This document shows, in pieces, positions 19,876 through 28,407 of a stretch of DNA of 64,000 nt (the stretch's first letter is position 1; each line of letters opens with the position of its first letter). The DNA is from CALXVA01 sp944393025 (GTDB lineage Bacteria; Bacillota; Clostridia; TANB77; CAG-508). The notes under the pieces were generated by a model, which made no database searches, had not been told where the DNA came from, and saw only the letters and a program-made list of their open reading frames with translations. The position numbers and the translations under genes are program-made. Location: contig OZ007016.1 of the NCBI GenBank assembly GCA_963931445.1, positions 62,001 to 126,000 on the forward strand, in the 5' to 3' direction.

Positions 19876-20010
19876 TTATTGTATAGGAAAAATCGGCTTT
19901 TTACTTAATATTTCAGTATTTTTAACGATTTTTGCTATACAACAAGGTTAAGTTTCCTTGGGCCGAGCGTATTTGCGAAGCAAAACGCTCATGTGGCGAA
20001 GCCACTTTTC
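19876..20010 (-). repeat. Family II structured element, copy 1 (tandem)
   Basis: This ~135-bp element, on the minus strand, starts with GAAAAGTGGCTTCGCCACAT. It contains hairpin GTGGCTTCGCCAC, hairpin GAGCG...CGCTC around TTTTGCTTCGCAAA, the conserved AAGGAAACTTAACCTTGTTG, and a long terminal stem TTGTATAG...CTATACAA. It directly follows copy 2 in head-to-tail order. Confidence 0.85.
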
Positions 20011-20149
20011 TTATTGTATAGAAAAAATCGACTTATTACTTGATATTTCAGTATTCTTAACAATTTTTCCTATACAACAAGGTTAAGTTTCCTTGAGCAG
20101 TTCATATTTGCGAAGCAAAATGTTACAAAAGGCGAAGCCACTTTTCTTA
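20011..20149 (-). repeat. Family II structured element, copy 2, abutting the pcrA stop
   Basis: It begins directly after the pcrA TAA (20152-20150). The first hairpin has a decayed 3' side (GTGGCTTCGCCTTTTG) and the second stem is weakened, whereas the terminal TTGTATAG/CTATACAA stem is intact. This looks like a drifting duplicate of copy 1. Confidence 0.85.
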
Positions 20150-22453
20150 TTATATAATTTCTAAATTTGCAAATTTTGCCATTAATCTTTTATTTCCCAG
20201 TTTATCAAATGAAATGTCTAACTTAAAGTCATCTCCTTCTTCTTCTATCTTATTTATTGTTCCTTCTCCAAATCTTTTATGGTATATACGCTGACCTTCT
20301 TTATATTTTGAAATATCTGTCTCGTTATTTATTTTTTTATTATTTAGTGAATTTAAAAAGCTTTCTGCTGTTTTAAATTGAAATCCTGAATTAATTGAAT
20401 TAGCAACAATTTTACTATTGTCTTTAAAATTATTATTATCTATTTTATATGTTTTAATCTTTTGACTTGTTCCATATTCCCATTTATATATACTGTCATT
20501 AAATTCTTCTACTTTTGAATCATTTAAATTATCATATCCATCCAATAAATCAGATGGAATTTCATTTATAAATCTTGAAATCTGATTATAACTTGTAGAA
20601 CCAAATATTGTTCTTTTTTTAGAACAAGTTAGGTATAAATATTGTTTTGCCCTAGTTATTCCTACATAAAATAATCTTCTTTCTTCTTCTATTTCTTTAG
20701 GTTCTCCTATTGATTTGTTTCCTGGAAAAATTCCTTCTTCAAGTCCTACTAAAAAAACAACTGGAAATTCTAATCCCTTTGCACTATGTAAAGTCATGAG
20801 AGTTACAGAATCTTCTGAATCTTCCATCCCATCAATATCACTACTTAATGTAATTCCTTCTAAAAAATCTCCTAATGTATTTTCTGCTTCTTCCTCTTCA
20901 AATTCTATAGCAACTGTTAAAAATTCCTCTAAGTTCTGAATTCTAGATTCCGCTTCTGTTGTATTTTCTAATTCTAATGCTTTTACATAACCAGTTTTAC
21001 TTAAAGTTTCTTTTATTAATTCAGAGATACTTAAACTTTCTATTTTACTTCTTAAGTATTCTATTGTTTCTATAAACTCTTGTGCATTTGCCTTTACTCT
21101 ATTTAAGCCATATTCATCTGCATGTTTAATAATATCAAACATAGAAAGACCAGTTTTTTCTGATATCTCTTGTATATTATCTATACTTGTTTTTCCAATT
21201 CCTCTTTTAGGTTCATTTATTACTCTTTTTAAAGAAATATTATCTGAGAAATTATAAATTAATCTTAAATATGAAATAATATCTTTAATTTCTTTTCTTT
21301 CATAGAATTTTAATCCTCCTACTATTTTATATGGAATTGCTTCTCTTCTTAATATTTCTTCTATTGCTCTAGATTGAGAATTCATTCTGTATAAAATAGT
21401 AAAGTCTGAATATTTAAAATATTCCTCTCGTCTTAAATGATTTATTTCTTCTACAATAAATCTACCTTCATCATATTCATCATCTGATTTATAAATTACA
21501 GGTAAACTTCCTTCATCATTTTCTGTCCACAGTTTCTTTTCATATTTATTTTCATTATGTTTTATTACAGAATTAGCTGCTTTTAATATATTTCCTGTAC
21601 ATCTATAATTTTGTTCTAACTTTATTATTTTTGTTCCTGGAAAATCCTTTTCAAAATTTAAAATATTGCTAATATCTGCTCCTCTGAAACTATATATTCC
21701 TTGGTCATTATCTCCAACTACAGTAATATTTCCATATTTTGATGCTAGAATCGTAACTAAAGTAAACTGTGCTTTATTTGTATCTTGATACTCATCTACT
21801 AATACATATCTAAATTTACTTGTATAGTATTCTAATACATCTTCATTTTCCGTAAGTATTTTAATTGTATAATTTATAATATCATCAAAATCTATAGCAT
21901 TATTTTCTTTTAATCTTTTTTGATATAATTCATATATTTTTCCTATTATTTCTTTTCTATAATCACCTGCATATTTGGTTTGATATGCTTTTGGTTCCAA
22001 CATTTCATTTTTTCCATTACTAATTTCTGATATTATGCTTCTATCTGTAAACATTTTGTCGTCTATTTTTAATGTTTTCATACATTCTTTTATTAATGTT
22101 TTTTGGTCTGATGTATCAAAAATCAAAAATGTATTATCAAATCCTAAGCGGTCAATATATCTTCTTAAAATTTTTACGCAAATCGAATGAAATGTACCAA
22201 TCCACATATCTTTTGCTACTTCTCCAACAAGTTTTTCCACTCTTTCTTTCATTTCATTAGCTGCTTTATTAGTAAAAGTAATTGCTAAAATATTCCAAGG
22301 CTTTATGTTTTTCTCTTGTATTAAATATGCTATTTTATGTGTTAAAACTTTGGTTTTTCCGCTTCCTGCTCCTGCTATTACTAAACAAGGTCCTTCTGTA
22401 TTAAGTACTGCTTGTTTTTGCATATTATTTAACTCATTTATTAATTCTTGCAT
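20150..22453 (-). CDS. pcrA: ATP-dependent 3'-5' DNA helicase PcrA/UvrD
   Basis: This 767-aa SF1A helicase acts in nucleotide excision repair, replication restart and removal of RecA or stalled complexes. It has Walker A GAGSGKT (about residue 32), DEYQDT (motif II), GDNDQGIYSFRGA (motif III), LEQNYRC (motif IV), VTLMTLHSAKGLEFPVVF (motif V) and GITRAK (motif VI). A C-terminal Tudor-like RNA polymerase-binding tail (GQRIYHKRFGEGTI) is present. An upstream TTG at 22471 would place GAGAGGA inside the gene, so ATG 22453 is preferred. Confidence 0.96.
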   Translation of the reverse strand: MQELINELNNMQKQAVLNTEGPCLVIAGAGSGKTKVLTHKIAYLIQEKNIKPWNILAITFTNKAANEMKERVEKLVGEVAKDMWIGTFHSICVKILRRYIDRLGFDNTFLIFDTSDQKTLIKECMKTLKIDDKMFTDRSIISEISNGKNEMLEPKAYQTKYAGDYRKEIIGKIYELYQKRLKENNAIDFDDIINYTIKILTENEDVLEYYTSKFRYVLVDEYQDTNKAQFTLVTILASKYGNITVVGDNDQGIYSFRGADISNILNFEKDFPGTKIIKLEQNYRCTGNILKAANSVIKHNENKYEKKLWTENDEGSLPVIYKSDDEYDEGRFIVEEINHLRREEYFKYSDFTILYRMNSQSRAIEEILRREAIPYKIVGGLKFYERKEIKDIISYLRLIYNFSDNISLKRVINEPKRGIGKTSIDNIQEISEKTGLSMFDIIKHADEYGLNRVKANAQEFIETIEYLRSKIESLSISELIKETLSKTGYVKALELENTTEAESRIQNLEEFLTVAIEFEEEEAENTLGDFLEGITLSSDIDGMEDSEDSVTLMTLHSAKGLEFPVVFLVGLEEGIFPGNKSIGEPKEIEEERRLFYVGITRAKQYLYLTCSKKRTIFGSTSYNQISRFINEIPSDLLDGYDNLNDSKVEEFNDSIYKWEYGTSQKIKTYKIDNNNFKDNSKIVANSINSGFQFKTAESFLNSLNNKKINNETDISKYKEGQRIYHKRFGEGTINKIEEEGDDFKLDISFDKLGNKRLMAKFANLEII

Positions 22454-22577
22454 AATATAATTTCCTCTCAATGTATATTTATTTCAAAATTTTTACTTAT
22501 TATATCTTAAAACAAACTTATGTTCAATGTATTTTATACAAATTTTTAATTATTTTTTTAATATTTATATCTTTATA

Positions 22578-23597
22578 TTATCTACTCATATCTTCTTTAC
22601 TTCTATTTCCTTTTAATTCTCTACTCACATTAACTCTTGTTGATTGAGTTAAACTTTCCCTAAATCTATTTGGTAAATTCAAAGCTACTTGTGGAATCGA
22701 TTCTAATTGAATATTTTTAAAGACAGAAAGTTTCTTTCTTTTACCTCTTTTAAATTCTGGAAATAATTCAATACTCTTGTGACATTTAGGCACATTTATT
22801 TCATCCGGTATGTGTGACACTCTATCTTCTCCACAATTAAGAAATTCTTGATCACTTTTCAAACAAAATTTAGGTCTTCTCCCTCTTCTTATATTTATAT
22901 AATCCCATGTTAAATCTGCATTATACCAGCTATTACCTAATTTAACCAAATTATATGCATGACAATCTCCATTTTTATCCTCTAAGCTATAACATATTTT
23001 TGATTCTATTCCTACGAGACTTAAAGTTTGTTTTAAGGTTTCGGCAAATCCTGTGCAAACACCTAAACCCAATAAAACTGGATTTTCTAAATTCCTTGAT
23101 TTATTTTTATTTTCAATAGCATATTCTGTTCCCTCTTCTATTGCATCTAAGTCATAACTAATCATATTAGCTAATCTTATATATATCTTTTTAAATTTTT
23201 CTTTATTTGATTTTTTTCCTAAACCTTCAACCAATTTTTCTAACTTATATCTTATAATTGCATATCTTATTAAACCCATCTTTTGTACACAACTATTTTC
23301 ATGATAACCTATTAAAACTTGTCGTATTCCATATTTTGCTAATACTCTAGGTTCTGCTTCTGCAATAGTATTACAGCAAAAATATGCATTAGAATTTTTT
23401 AAATTTATTTTTCCTTTAAATTGTTCTAATCTTTGTAACTCTAAAGGCTTAACCCTTATAACTATATTTTTATTTTTTTCACATTCTCTTATGCAATTTT
23501 CTAGCATATCATCTGGAACTTTATCTAATGCTATTAATAATTTTTCACTCTCTGTACTTTTACTATCATTAGTTGTTGTTGAATTTAAATTATTCAT
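22578..23597 (-). CDS. Transglutaminase-like cysteine protease-fold protein
   Basis: This 339-aa protein has no signal peptide. Residues about 170-260 carry a transglutaminase-like triad: Cys in GLGVCTGFAETLKQ, His in GDCHAYNLVK and Asp in YNADLTWDY. This fold includes proteases, peptide:N-glycanases and crosslinkers. The N-terminal 150 residues (ALDKVPDDMLENCIRECEKN) are unfamiliar. The C-terminal 90 residues are Arg/Lys-rich (RGKRKKLSVF) and possibly disordered. It sits 22 bp after an LRR-like gene, so the two are probably co-transcribed. The substrate is unknown. Confidence 0.7.
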   Translation of the reverse strand: MNNLNSTTTNDSKSTESEKLLIALDKVPDDMLENCIRECEKNKNIVIRVKPLELQRLEQFKGKINLKNSNAYFCCNTIAEAEPRVLAKYGIRQVLIGYHENSCVQKMGLIRYAIIRYKLEKLVEGLGKKSNKEKFKKIYIRLANMISYDLDAIEEGTEYAIENKNKSRNLENPVLLGLGVCTGFAETLKQTLSLVGIESKICYSLEDKNGDCHAYNLVKLGNSWYNADLTWDYINIRRGRRPKFCLKSDQEFLNCGEDRVSHIPDEINVPKCHKSIELFPEFKRGKRKKLSVFKNIQLESIPQVALNLPNRFRESLTQSTRVNVSRELKGNRSKEDMSR

Positions 23598-23619
23598 TTT
23601 TTAGTAATTTACCCCTTTA

Positions 23620-24243
23620 TTATTTTACTAATTTCTTATTGTTGCAATTTATATTTTTTAATTTGTTTAATTTTTCTAACATATTTTCTATAAATAACCC
23701 TACATAACAATTATTAAAATTTATATTTTTTATATTGCTATTACATAAATCAATTAGCATTTTTCTTTTTATTTCTATTTCTTCAAAAGAAATTTCTTCT
23801 GTATTATTAATATAATTTAAATTTTGTAAGTTTATTTTTCTACAATCTCTTATATATATTTCATTAATTTTACTATTTTTTAAAAAAATACCAATATTTA
23901 TATTATTGCAAGAGTCAAATATAATTTTTTTTAACTTTAATTTAATATTAATATTAGAATTAATTTTGCAATTAAACAATTCAAAAATCTCAATTGTTTG
24001 TAATTCTTCTAAATTTTTATAATTTTTTTCATATATATAATAGTTTTTTAATATACATTTTTTTAAATTTTTTAATTTGTTTAAGTCTCCTAAATCAAAA
24101 TTATATGCTTGGTCAATGCTGTTATTTGCATCTAATGTAATTACTTCTATTGTATCTAAGTCTTTTTCTTCTATTTCTGTAGAACTTTTATTTATTATAG
24201 CTTGTATGATTTGCTCTAAATTTTTATTTCTTAATTTTACCAT
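23620..24243 (-). CDS. LRR-like hypothetical protein
   Basis: This 207-aa protein is built from irregular beta-solenoid repeats (LKNLKKCILKNYYI, LEELQTIEIFELFNCKI, LKLKKIIFDSCNNIN, SKINEIYIRDCRKIN, NIKNINFNNCYV), each with an asparagine or cysteine turn as in leucine-rich or pentapeptide-like repeats. There is no signal peptide. It precedes the transglutaminase-like gene and may help it choose partners. Codon use is extremely AT-rich. Confidence 0.6.
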   Translation of the reverse strand: MVKLRNKNLEQIIQAIINKSSTEIEEKDLDTIEVITLDANNSIDQAYNFDLGDLNKLKNLKKCILKNYYIYEKNYKNLEELQTIEIFELFNCKINSNINIKLKLKKIIFDSCNNINIGIFLKNSKINEIYIRDCRKINLQNLNYINNTEEISFEEIEIKRKMLIDLCNSNIKNINFNNCYVGLFIENMLEKLNKLKNINCNNKKLVK

Positions 24244-24400
24244 TTCTTATATATTCATATTAAATTAAATACAAATAAAATTAAATTTTATTACTGTATT
24301 AAATAAAATAGTTTACCCTTTCTTAAAATTATTTATAACTTATGTCTCTTTATATAATTATATATGCTATATGTATTTTGTCAATTAATATTTAATAATT

Positions 24401-24699
24401 TCACATATTAGTTACAAATATTCCTAATAATAAACCTAAAATATTTCCTATAGCTGTTATTTTTCCATTATATAATTTATTTGATTCAATTGTTAGCTCT
24501 CCTGAAACAATATAAATCATTGCTCCAGCAGAAAATGCTAAACATATTGCTATTATTTCTTTTGATATTCTTCCTATTATACTTCCAAATAAAGCTCCTA
24601 TTCCAGTAGTAATTCCAGATAAAATCACATAATATATAACTTTAAAAACTGGCATTCCTCCATTTTTCATTGGTACTGCCATTGATATTCCTTCTGGTA
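24401..24699 (-). pseudogene. ZIP metal transporter, 3' part (displaced by the integrative element)
   Basis: The reading frame from the 15-bp repeat at 24685-24699 gives PEGISMAVPMKNGG and then three membrane helices (ending LLLGIFVTNM), the C-terminal part of a ZIP (ZupT-like) zinc/iron transporter. The 5' part is 10.2 kb away at 34869-35323 and ends in FHDIPEGI. Joining the halves at the repeat rebuilds the canonical HDIPEGISMAVP metal-site helix. The ATG at 24682 might yield a 93-aa fragment, which should not transport by itself. Confidence 0.88.
24685..24699. repeat. Left attachment-site core of the integrative element
   Basis: ATATTCCTTCTGGTA is identical to 34869-34883. It encodes the PEGI of the ZIP metal-binding motif on the minus strand, so the target is a conserved coding motif. 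The 15-bp identity is longer than the 2-bp crossover that serine recombinases need. Confidence 0.88.
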
Positions 24700-24722
24700 G
24701 ATTCTAAAGTAGACAGTTAGTT

Positions 24723-25745
24723 TTAGTTCTTTTTTCTCATATTATTTTTACATTCTTCTATTATTCTATCAAAATCAGAAATATATTTTTTATCTTGTTC
24801 TTCTCTAAACTTCTCGTACTCATTTTCTGCAAATTCTTTTGCCAACTCTGCTGAAATAGTTCCTTTACCTTTTAGTACATCATACCTATTAGTTTTTAAC
24901 ATAGTGTTTAATTCTTCAACCCAATCTTTCATTTTCATTGGTATTTGTCTTTTTGCCCTATTCTCTGCAATGTCTAAATACATATTTACTATGTCTTGTA
25001 AAAACTCTAATTCTTTTGATGTTAAATAGTTTTTTGCAATAGAAACATCACTTTTTAAAATTTTTCCATCAGGAGATTGTTTCCAAGAAGTTAAGCCCAT
25101 ATGTTCTTTTTTACTGCTTGCTCTATGATATATAATTTCAGCGGCAGTCTCATTTGTAATAGCATAATGAAATTTATTTTGAATAGTTGCATAAAAATCC
25201 TTTGCGGTTTCAGAATTTTTATTATAATCAATACTGCATTCAGCAAAAATATCTGTTACTTTTTGATAAAATCTTCTTTCACTTGTTCTAATCTCCTTTA
25301 TGATTTCTAATAATTCATCAAAATAATCTTTTCCATATTTTGCGGGATTTTTTAATTTTTCTTTATTTATGCTGTATCCTTTTATAATATATGATTTTAA
25401 TATTTCTGTAGCCCATTGCCTAAACTTTGTTGCTTTTTTTGAGTTTGCTCTATATCCCACAGCAATAATCATATCTAAATTATAATAATCTATATTTCTA
25501 GTAACTCTCCTTCCTCCTTCATTTTGAACTGTTGCAAATTTTGCAACAGTTGAATTTCTTTCAAGTTCTCCTTCCAGATATATATTGTTTATATGCCTAG
25601 AAATATCTGATTTATCCTTATCGAATAATTCTGCAATTTTATTTAGTGGAAGCCAAATTGTTTCATTGTATAAAAAAGCTTCTACCTCTATTTTACTATT
25701 TTCATCTTCGTAAATAATTAAATCTCCTTTAGTTAATTCTTGCAT
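24723..25745 (-). CDS. RhuM-family (Fic/KilA-like island) protein
   Basis: This 340-aa protein matches the virulence RhuM family. The N-terminal part (IWLPLNKIAELFDKDKSDIS, then HINNIYLEGELERNSTVAKFATVQNEGGRRVTR) is a DNA-binding-like phage antirepressor type domain, followed by YYNLDMIIAVGYRANSKKAT and a helical C-terminal region with a HRASSKKEHMGL segment. RhuM genes sit in many islands. Their role is unproven, with toxin or regulatory functions suggested. AAGGAGG precedes the ATG. It lies 24 bp inside the left attachment site. Confidence 0.88.
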   Translation of the reverse strand: MQELTKGDLIIYEDENSKIEVEAFLYNETIWLPLNKIAELFDKDKSDISRHINNIYLEGELERNSTVAKFATVQNEGGRRVTRNIDYYNLDMIIAVGYRANSKKATKFRQWATEILKSYIIKGYSINKEKLKNPAKYGKDYFDELLEIIKEIRTSERRFYQKVTDIFAECSIDYNKNSETAKDFYATIQNKFHYAITNETAAEIIYHRASSKKEHMGLTSWKQSPDGKILKSDVSIAKNYLTSKELEFLQDIVNMYLDIAENRAKRQIPMKMKDWVEELNTMLKTNRYDVLKGKGTISAELAKEFAENEYEKFREEQDKKYISDFDRIIEECKNNMRKKN

Positions 25746-25864
25746 TAGTGACCTCCTTTTATCGTGAACTTTTGTTTGTATTTTATAGTTTTTTTATCTA
25801 TTTGTCAATGGTTCTGTCCAAATTCTTTCAGAATCGTATAAAAATATTATCTATTCAGTTTAGA

Positions 25865-27415
25865 TTATTTATAAATACCATTCAGTTTTTTGAAATTAAA
25901 ATATAGGTCTACTTGTTTGTCTTGATGTATCTCTATTCTGTTAATCAACACTTTCATTATCTCTGGAGTTGGTTTTTCAAGTTTCAAAAATTCTTTCACA
26001 AGCTTTTCTATATCGTCATCTTTGTCGTCTGTACATTCCTCGGCTTCTTTTTTTAAGTCTATATACTCTGTTTCTTTAGTCTTTTCAACCTTTTTTAATT
26101 TTTCAAAAAGTCTTTCATACATTTCTTCACTAAGTTTGTTATTTAGCTTATCAATATACATTTTATCAATATTATTATTTATGATTTCAATTTCTTTTTC
26201 TATTTTGTTAAGCATTTTTTTATAATCATATTTTGTTTTACTTTGTTTAATGTTTAACATAATTTTTTTATTGTCAATTTCAACAAATAATTTCCTTATA
26301 TAATCAATTATCTGTTTTTCTAATCGCTCATAACTAAAGCCATGAGATGTACATAAATTCAATTTAGAATTTCTACGGTAATTATTGCATATCATGTCTA
26401 ATCTTCCATCTTTTCTTGTTCTAACTCCGATTTTGTGCTTACATTCATAGCATATTAGCAATCCATCTAATAAAAAATGATTCTTTTTTTCGTTTCTAAC
26501 ATATTTCTGTACTATACCCATTTTTTGCACTCTGTCAAAAACATTTTTATCAATAATTGGTTCGTGGGTATTTTCTACTATTTGCCATTGTTCTTCTGGA
26601 TTTGCTCGAAGTTTCCTATTTTTATAGCTTATTCTACTCCTTTTGTTTTGAATTGTAACTCCAATATATGCTTTGTTTTGCAATATAAGTTTAATAGTTT
26701 TATTTTCCCAAAATGTTGCTTTATTATACCTAATTTGGCTTGCAGTAGGAATATTATTATTATTTAGATAATCTCTTATTATGCATACACTATTTCCAGC
26801 TAGTGCCATATTAAAAATAGTTCTGACAATTTTTGCTTCTTCATCACAAATAATTAAATGATTCTTATCTTTTGGATCTTTCATATATCCCAAAGGTGTT
26901 TTACCTCCTACCCATTTTCCTTGTTTTTGCATAGTGTGTAATGCTGTTTTTATTTTTTTAGATAAATCTTTTGAATACATATCATTTAATATTGATTTAA
27001 AAGGTGCAATATCATTATTTCCATTGTTTGTAGCAAAAGTATCTATGTTATCCGTTACAGAAACATATCTAACATTATTTTCTGGAAACCACTTTTCTAT
27101 ATATTCTCCTGTTTCTATGTAATCACGACCTAGACGAGATAAATCCTTTGTTACAACCATATTTACCTTGCCTAATTCTATGTCTTTAATCATTCGCTTA
27201 AAATCTGGTCTATTAAAATTTGTTCCTGTGTATCCAGGGTCTATGTAAATATCTACAAGTTCATACTCCCAACCTAGTTTTTCTACATATTCAGTTAATA
27301 ATGCTTTTTGATTTGTTATACTTTCACTTTCATCATATCCTTTATCTATATCTTCTTTTGAAAGTCTAATATATATCGCAACCTTGTATATTGTTCTCTT
27401 TATTTTTTCAAGCAT
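25865..27415 (-). CDS. Large serine recombinase (integrase of the element)
   Basis: This 516-aa protein has a resolvase N-terminal catalytic domain with the nucleophile Ser19 in AIYIRLSKED, the conserved VTKDLSRLGRDYIETG, a recombinase domain (VGGKTPLGYMKDP), a zinc ribbon (CYECKHKIG...CNNYRR...LCTSHG) and a coiled coil (about 400-460) that controls directionality. TnpX/Tn4451-type enzymes share this layout. It most likely catalyses integration at and excision from the ZIP site. AAGGAGG supports the start. Confidence 0.95.
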   Translation of the reverse strand: MLEKIKRTIYKVAIYIRLSKEDIDKGYDESESITNQKALLTEYVEKLGWEYELVDIYIDPGYTGTNFNRPDFKRMIKDIELGKVNMVVTKDLSRLGRDYIETGEYIEKWFPENNVRYVSVTDNIDTFATNNGNNDIAPFKSILNDMYSKDLSKKIKTALHTMQKQGKWVGGKTPLGYMKDPKDKNHLIICDEEAKIVRTIFNMALAGNSVCIIRDYLNNNNIPTASQIRYNKATFWENKTIKLILQNKAYIGVTIQNKRSRISYKNRKLRANPEEQWQIVENTHEPIIDKNVFDRVQKMGIVQKYVRNEKKNHFLLDGLLICYECKHKIGVRTRKDGRLDMICNNYRRNSKLNLCTSHGFSYERLEKQIIDYIRKLFVEIDNKKIMLNIKQSKTKYDYKKMLNKIEKEIEIINNNIDKMYIDKLNNKLSEEMYERLFEKLKKVEKTKETEYIDLKKEAEECTDDKDDDIEKLVKEFLKLEKPTPEIMKVLINRIEIHQDKQVDLYFNFKKLNGIYK

Positions 27416-27447
27416 TTATCCTCCTTCCCATGCTTGATAAAAACAAT

Positions 27448-27457
27448 TTGAATTCAA
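27448..27457. promoter_or_regulatory. Operator-like palindrome downstream of the recombinase -10
   Basis: TTGAATTCAA is a perfect 10-bp palindrome. It begins 6 bp after the -10 box (27463-27468) on the minus strand, so a bound protein would cover the transcription start. A second copy sits at 27535-27544. Confidence 0.55.
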
Positions 27458-27462
27458 TTTTA

Positions 27463-27491
27463 ATTATATCTATTTTTTCTTTTTAATACAA
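27463..27491 (-). promoter_or_regulatory. Promoter of the serine recombinase gene
   Basis: TTGTAT (27491-27486), a 17-bp spacer and TATAAT (27468-27463) lie 48 bp upstream of the recombinase start. It is bracketed by two TTGAATTCAA palindromes, which suggests repression, perhaps by the element's XRE protein. Confidence 0.6.
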
Positions 27492-27534
27492 TGTTCAACA
27501 TATTTATTTTTTATATTATTTTGTGCTAACTATT

Positions 27535-27544
27535 TTGAATTCAA
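27535..27544. promoter_or_regulatory. Second operator-like palindrome upstream of the recombinase promoter
   Basis: This is an identical TTGAATTCAA, 87 bp from the first copy. The flanks are also alike (ATTTTGAATTCAATTTT against AATTTGAATTCAATTTT), which makes a chance pair less likely, although the core is AT-rich. Confidence 0.5.
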
Positions 27545-27558
27545 TTTTTAGGTTTTTT

Positions 27559-27684
27559 TTAAATCTTATTTTTCTTAATAGTTGAATATTTTTCTAACTG
27601 ACTAATTAAGAAATATGATATTATTTTTTCTAACTCATCACCTTTTTCATCAAACTGCACATTAATTTTAAATAAATCGCTCAT
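27559..27684 (-). CDS. Small 41-aa protein upstream of the recombinase
   Basis: ATG 27684 to TAA 27561-27559 encodes MSDLFKINVQFDEKGDELEK and about 20 more residues ending KKNKI. It is amphipathic and acidic at the start. Small ORFs of this kind often sit next to serine recombinases in clostridial elements; a directionality or regulatory role is possible but is only inference. Spacing from AGGAAAG is loose, so the start is provisional. Confidence 0.55.
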   Translation of the reverse strand: MSDLFKINVQFDEKGDELEKIISYFLISQLEKYSTIKKNKI

Positions 27685-27705
27685 TTTTAATCTCTTTCTT
27701 TCCTG

Positions 27706-27849
27706 AATCACAAATCCAGTTGAAAAAGAATTAAATTTTGACTAGGAAAACGAGTTTGAAATTTATGAGGCGTACTATTGGTACGTTGATTAAATTTCAA
27801 ATGAAGTTTGACAACGTCAAAATTGTAATTATTTTTCAACGATGTGATT
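27706..27849. repeat. 144-bp imperfect palindrome, family III
   Basis: The left arm (AATCACA..., TTGAAAAAGAATTA, ATTTTGAC, TTTGAAATTT) and right arm (read as AATCACATCG, TTGAAAAATAATTA, ATTTTGAC, TTTGAAATTT) pair over their full length with small bulges. The centre is hairpin CGTAC-TATTG-GTACG (27771-27785). It lies inside the element upstream of the 41-aa ORF. It could be a small non-autonomous insertion or a structured leader. Confidence 0.7.
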
Positions 27850-28252
27850 TTAAATGATTTATTCAATATATATGCTTAATAAATTCTATTATTCTGGCTT
27901 TAAACATATATATATTGTTAATGTGAAGAGTTAAAATTTGAAGGACACATAACTTATACTTTCATTTTATTTTAATAAGCATATAAACCACCTCTCCTTC
28001 TTAATTTATTTTGGCAAATTTTAAAATTCCTCTATAATATATACATTGGTTTGTTTAAAATTTTTCTCCCCTAATTTTTAAATTTCTTTAAAAAATTTAT
28101 TTTTACACAATGCCCATATACCGTTGCCTCAAAAATCCCACCTTAATTTTGAAATAACTTTAATTTGCCTCCTATTATATATACTTACATTTTTACAAGA
28201 AAAACCGACCATATTATTAATTTTTCATAAATTTTTCACTAAATTGAACTTG
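27850..28252. other. Non-coding AT-rich stretch inside the element
   Basis: Between the palindrome and the hairpin at 28253 I see no ORF with a ribosome site. A 72-codon plus-strand frame at 28124 has none and looks accidental. Confidence 0.4.
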
Positions 28253-28292
28253 GGTAGGAATATGATAGCTTACGCTCTCATACACCTACCCT
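28253..28292. other. Strong isolated stem-loop
   Basis: GGGTAGG (28253-28259) pairs with CCTACCC (28286-28292). Inside, ATATGA pairs with TCATA and AGC with GCT around a small loop. It is unusually G+C-rich for this DNA. No U-run follows directly, so it is not a typical terminator. It may be part of a small RNA, a leader, or a transfer or replication signal of the element. Confidence 0.55.
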
Positions 28293-28355
28293 CTTTAGTT
28301 AAATTTGTCCTAAAAATCGCCATAACACTTGAAATAACTTGATTTAAGCATTTAA

Positions 28356-28403
28356 AAAATGTCCTGTTTTTAAAGCTTCCAAACTACTAAAAAAGGACAT
28401 TTT
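28356..28403 (-). terminator. Probable terminator after the cysteine desulfurase gene
   Basis: AAAATGTCC (28356-28364) and GGACATTTT (28395-28403) pair across a 30-base loop, with a T-run following on the minus strand. The stop codon (28408) is just upstream. Confidence 0.5.
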
Positions 28404-28407
28404 AGAC

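Noticed and set aside
28124..28342. 72-codon plus-strand frame in the element's non-coding region
   Set aside because: No ribosome site, atypical composition, and it overlaps a strong stem-loop.
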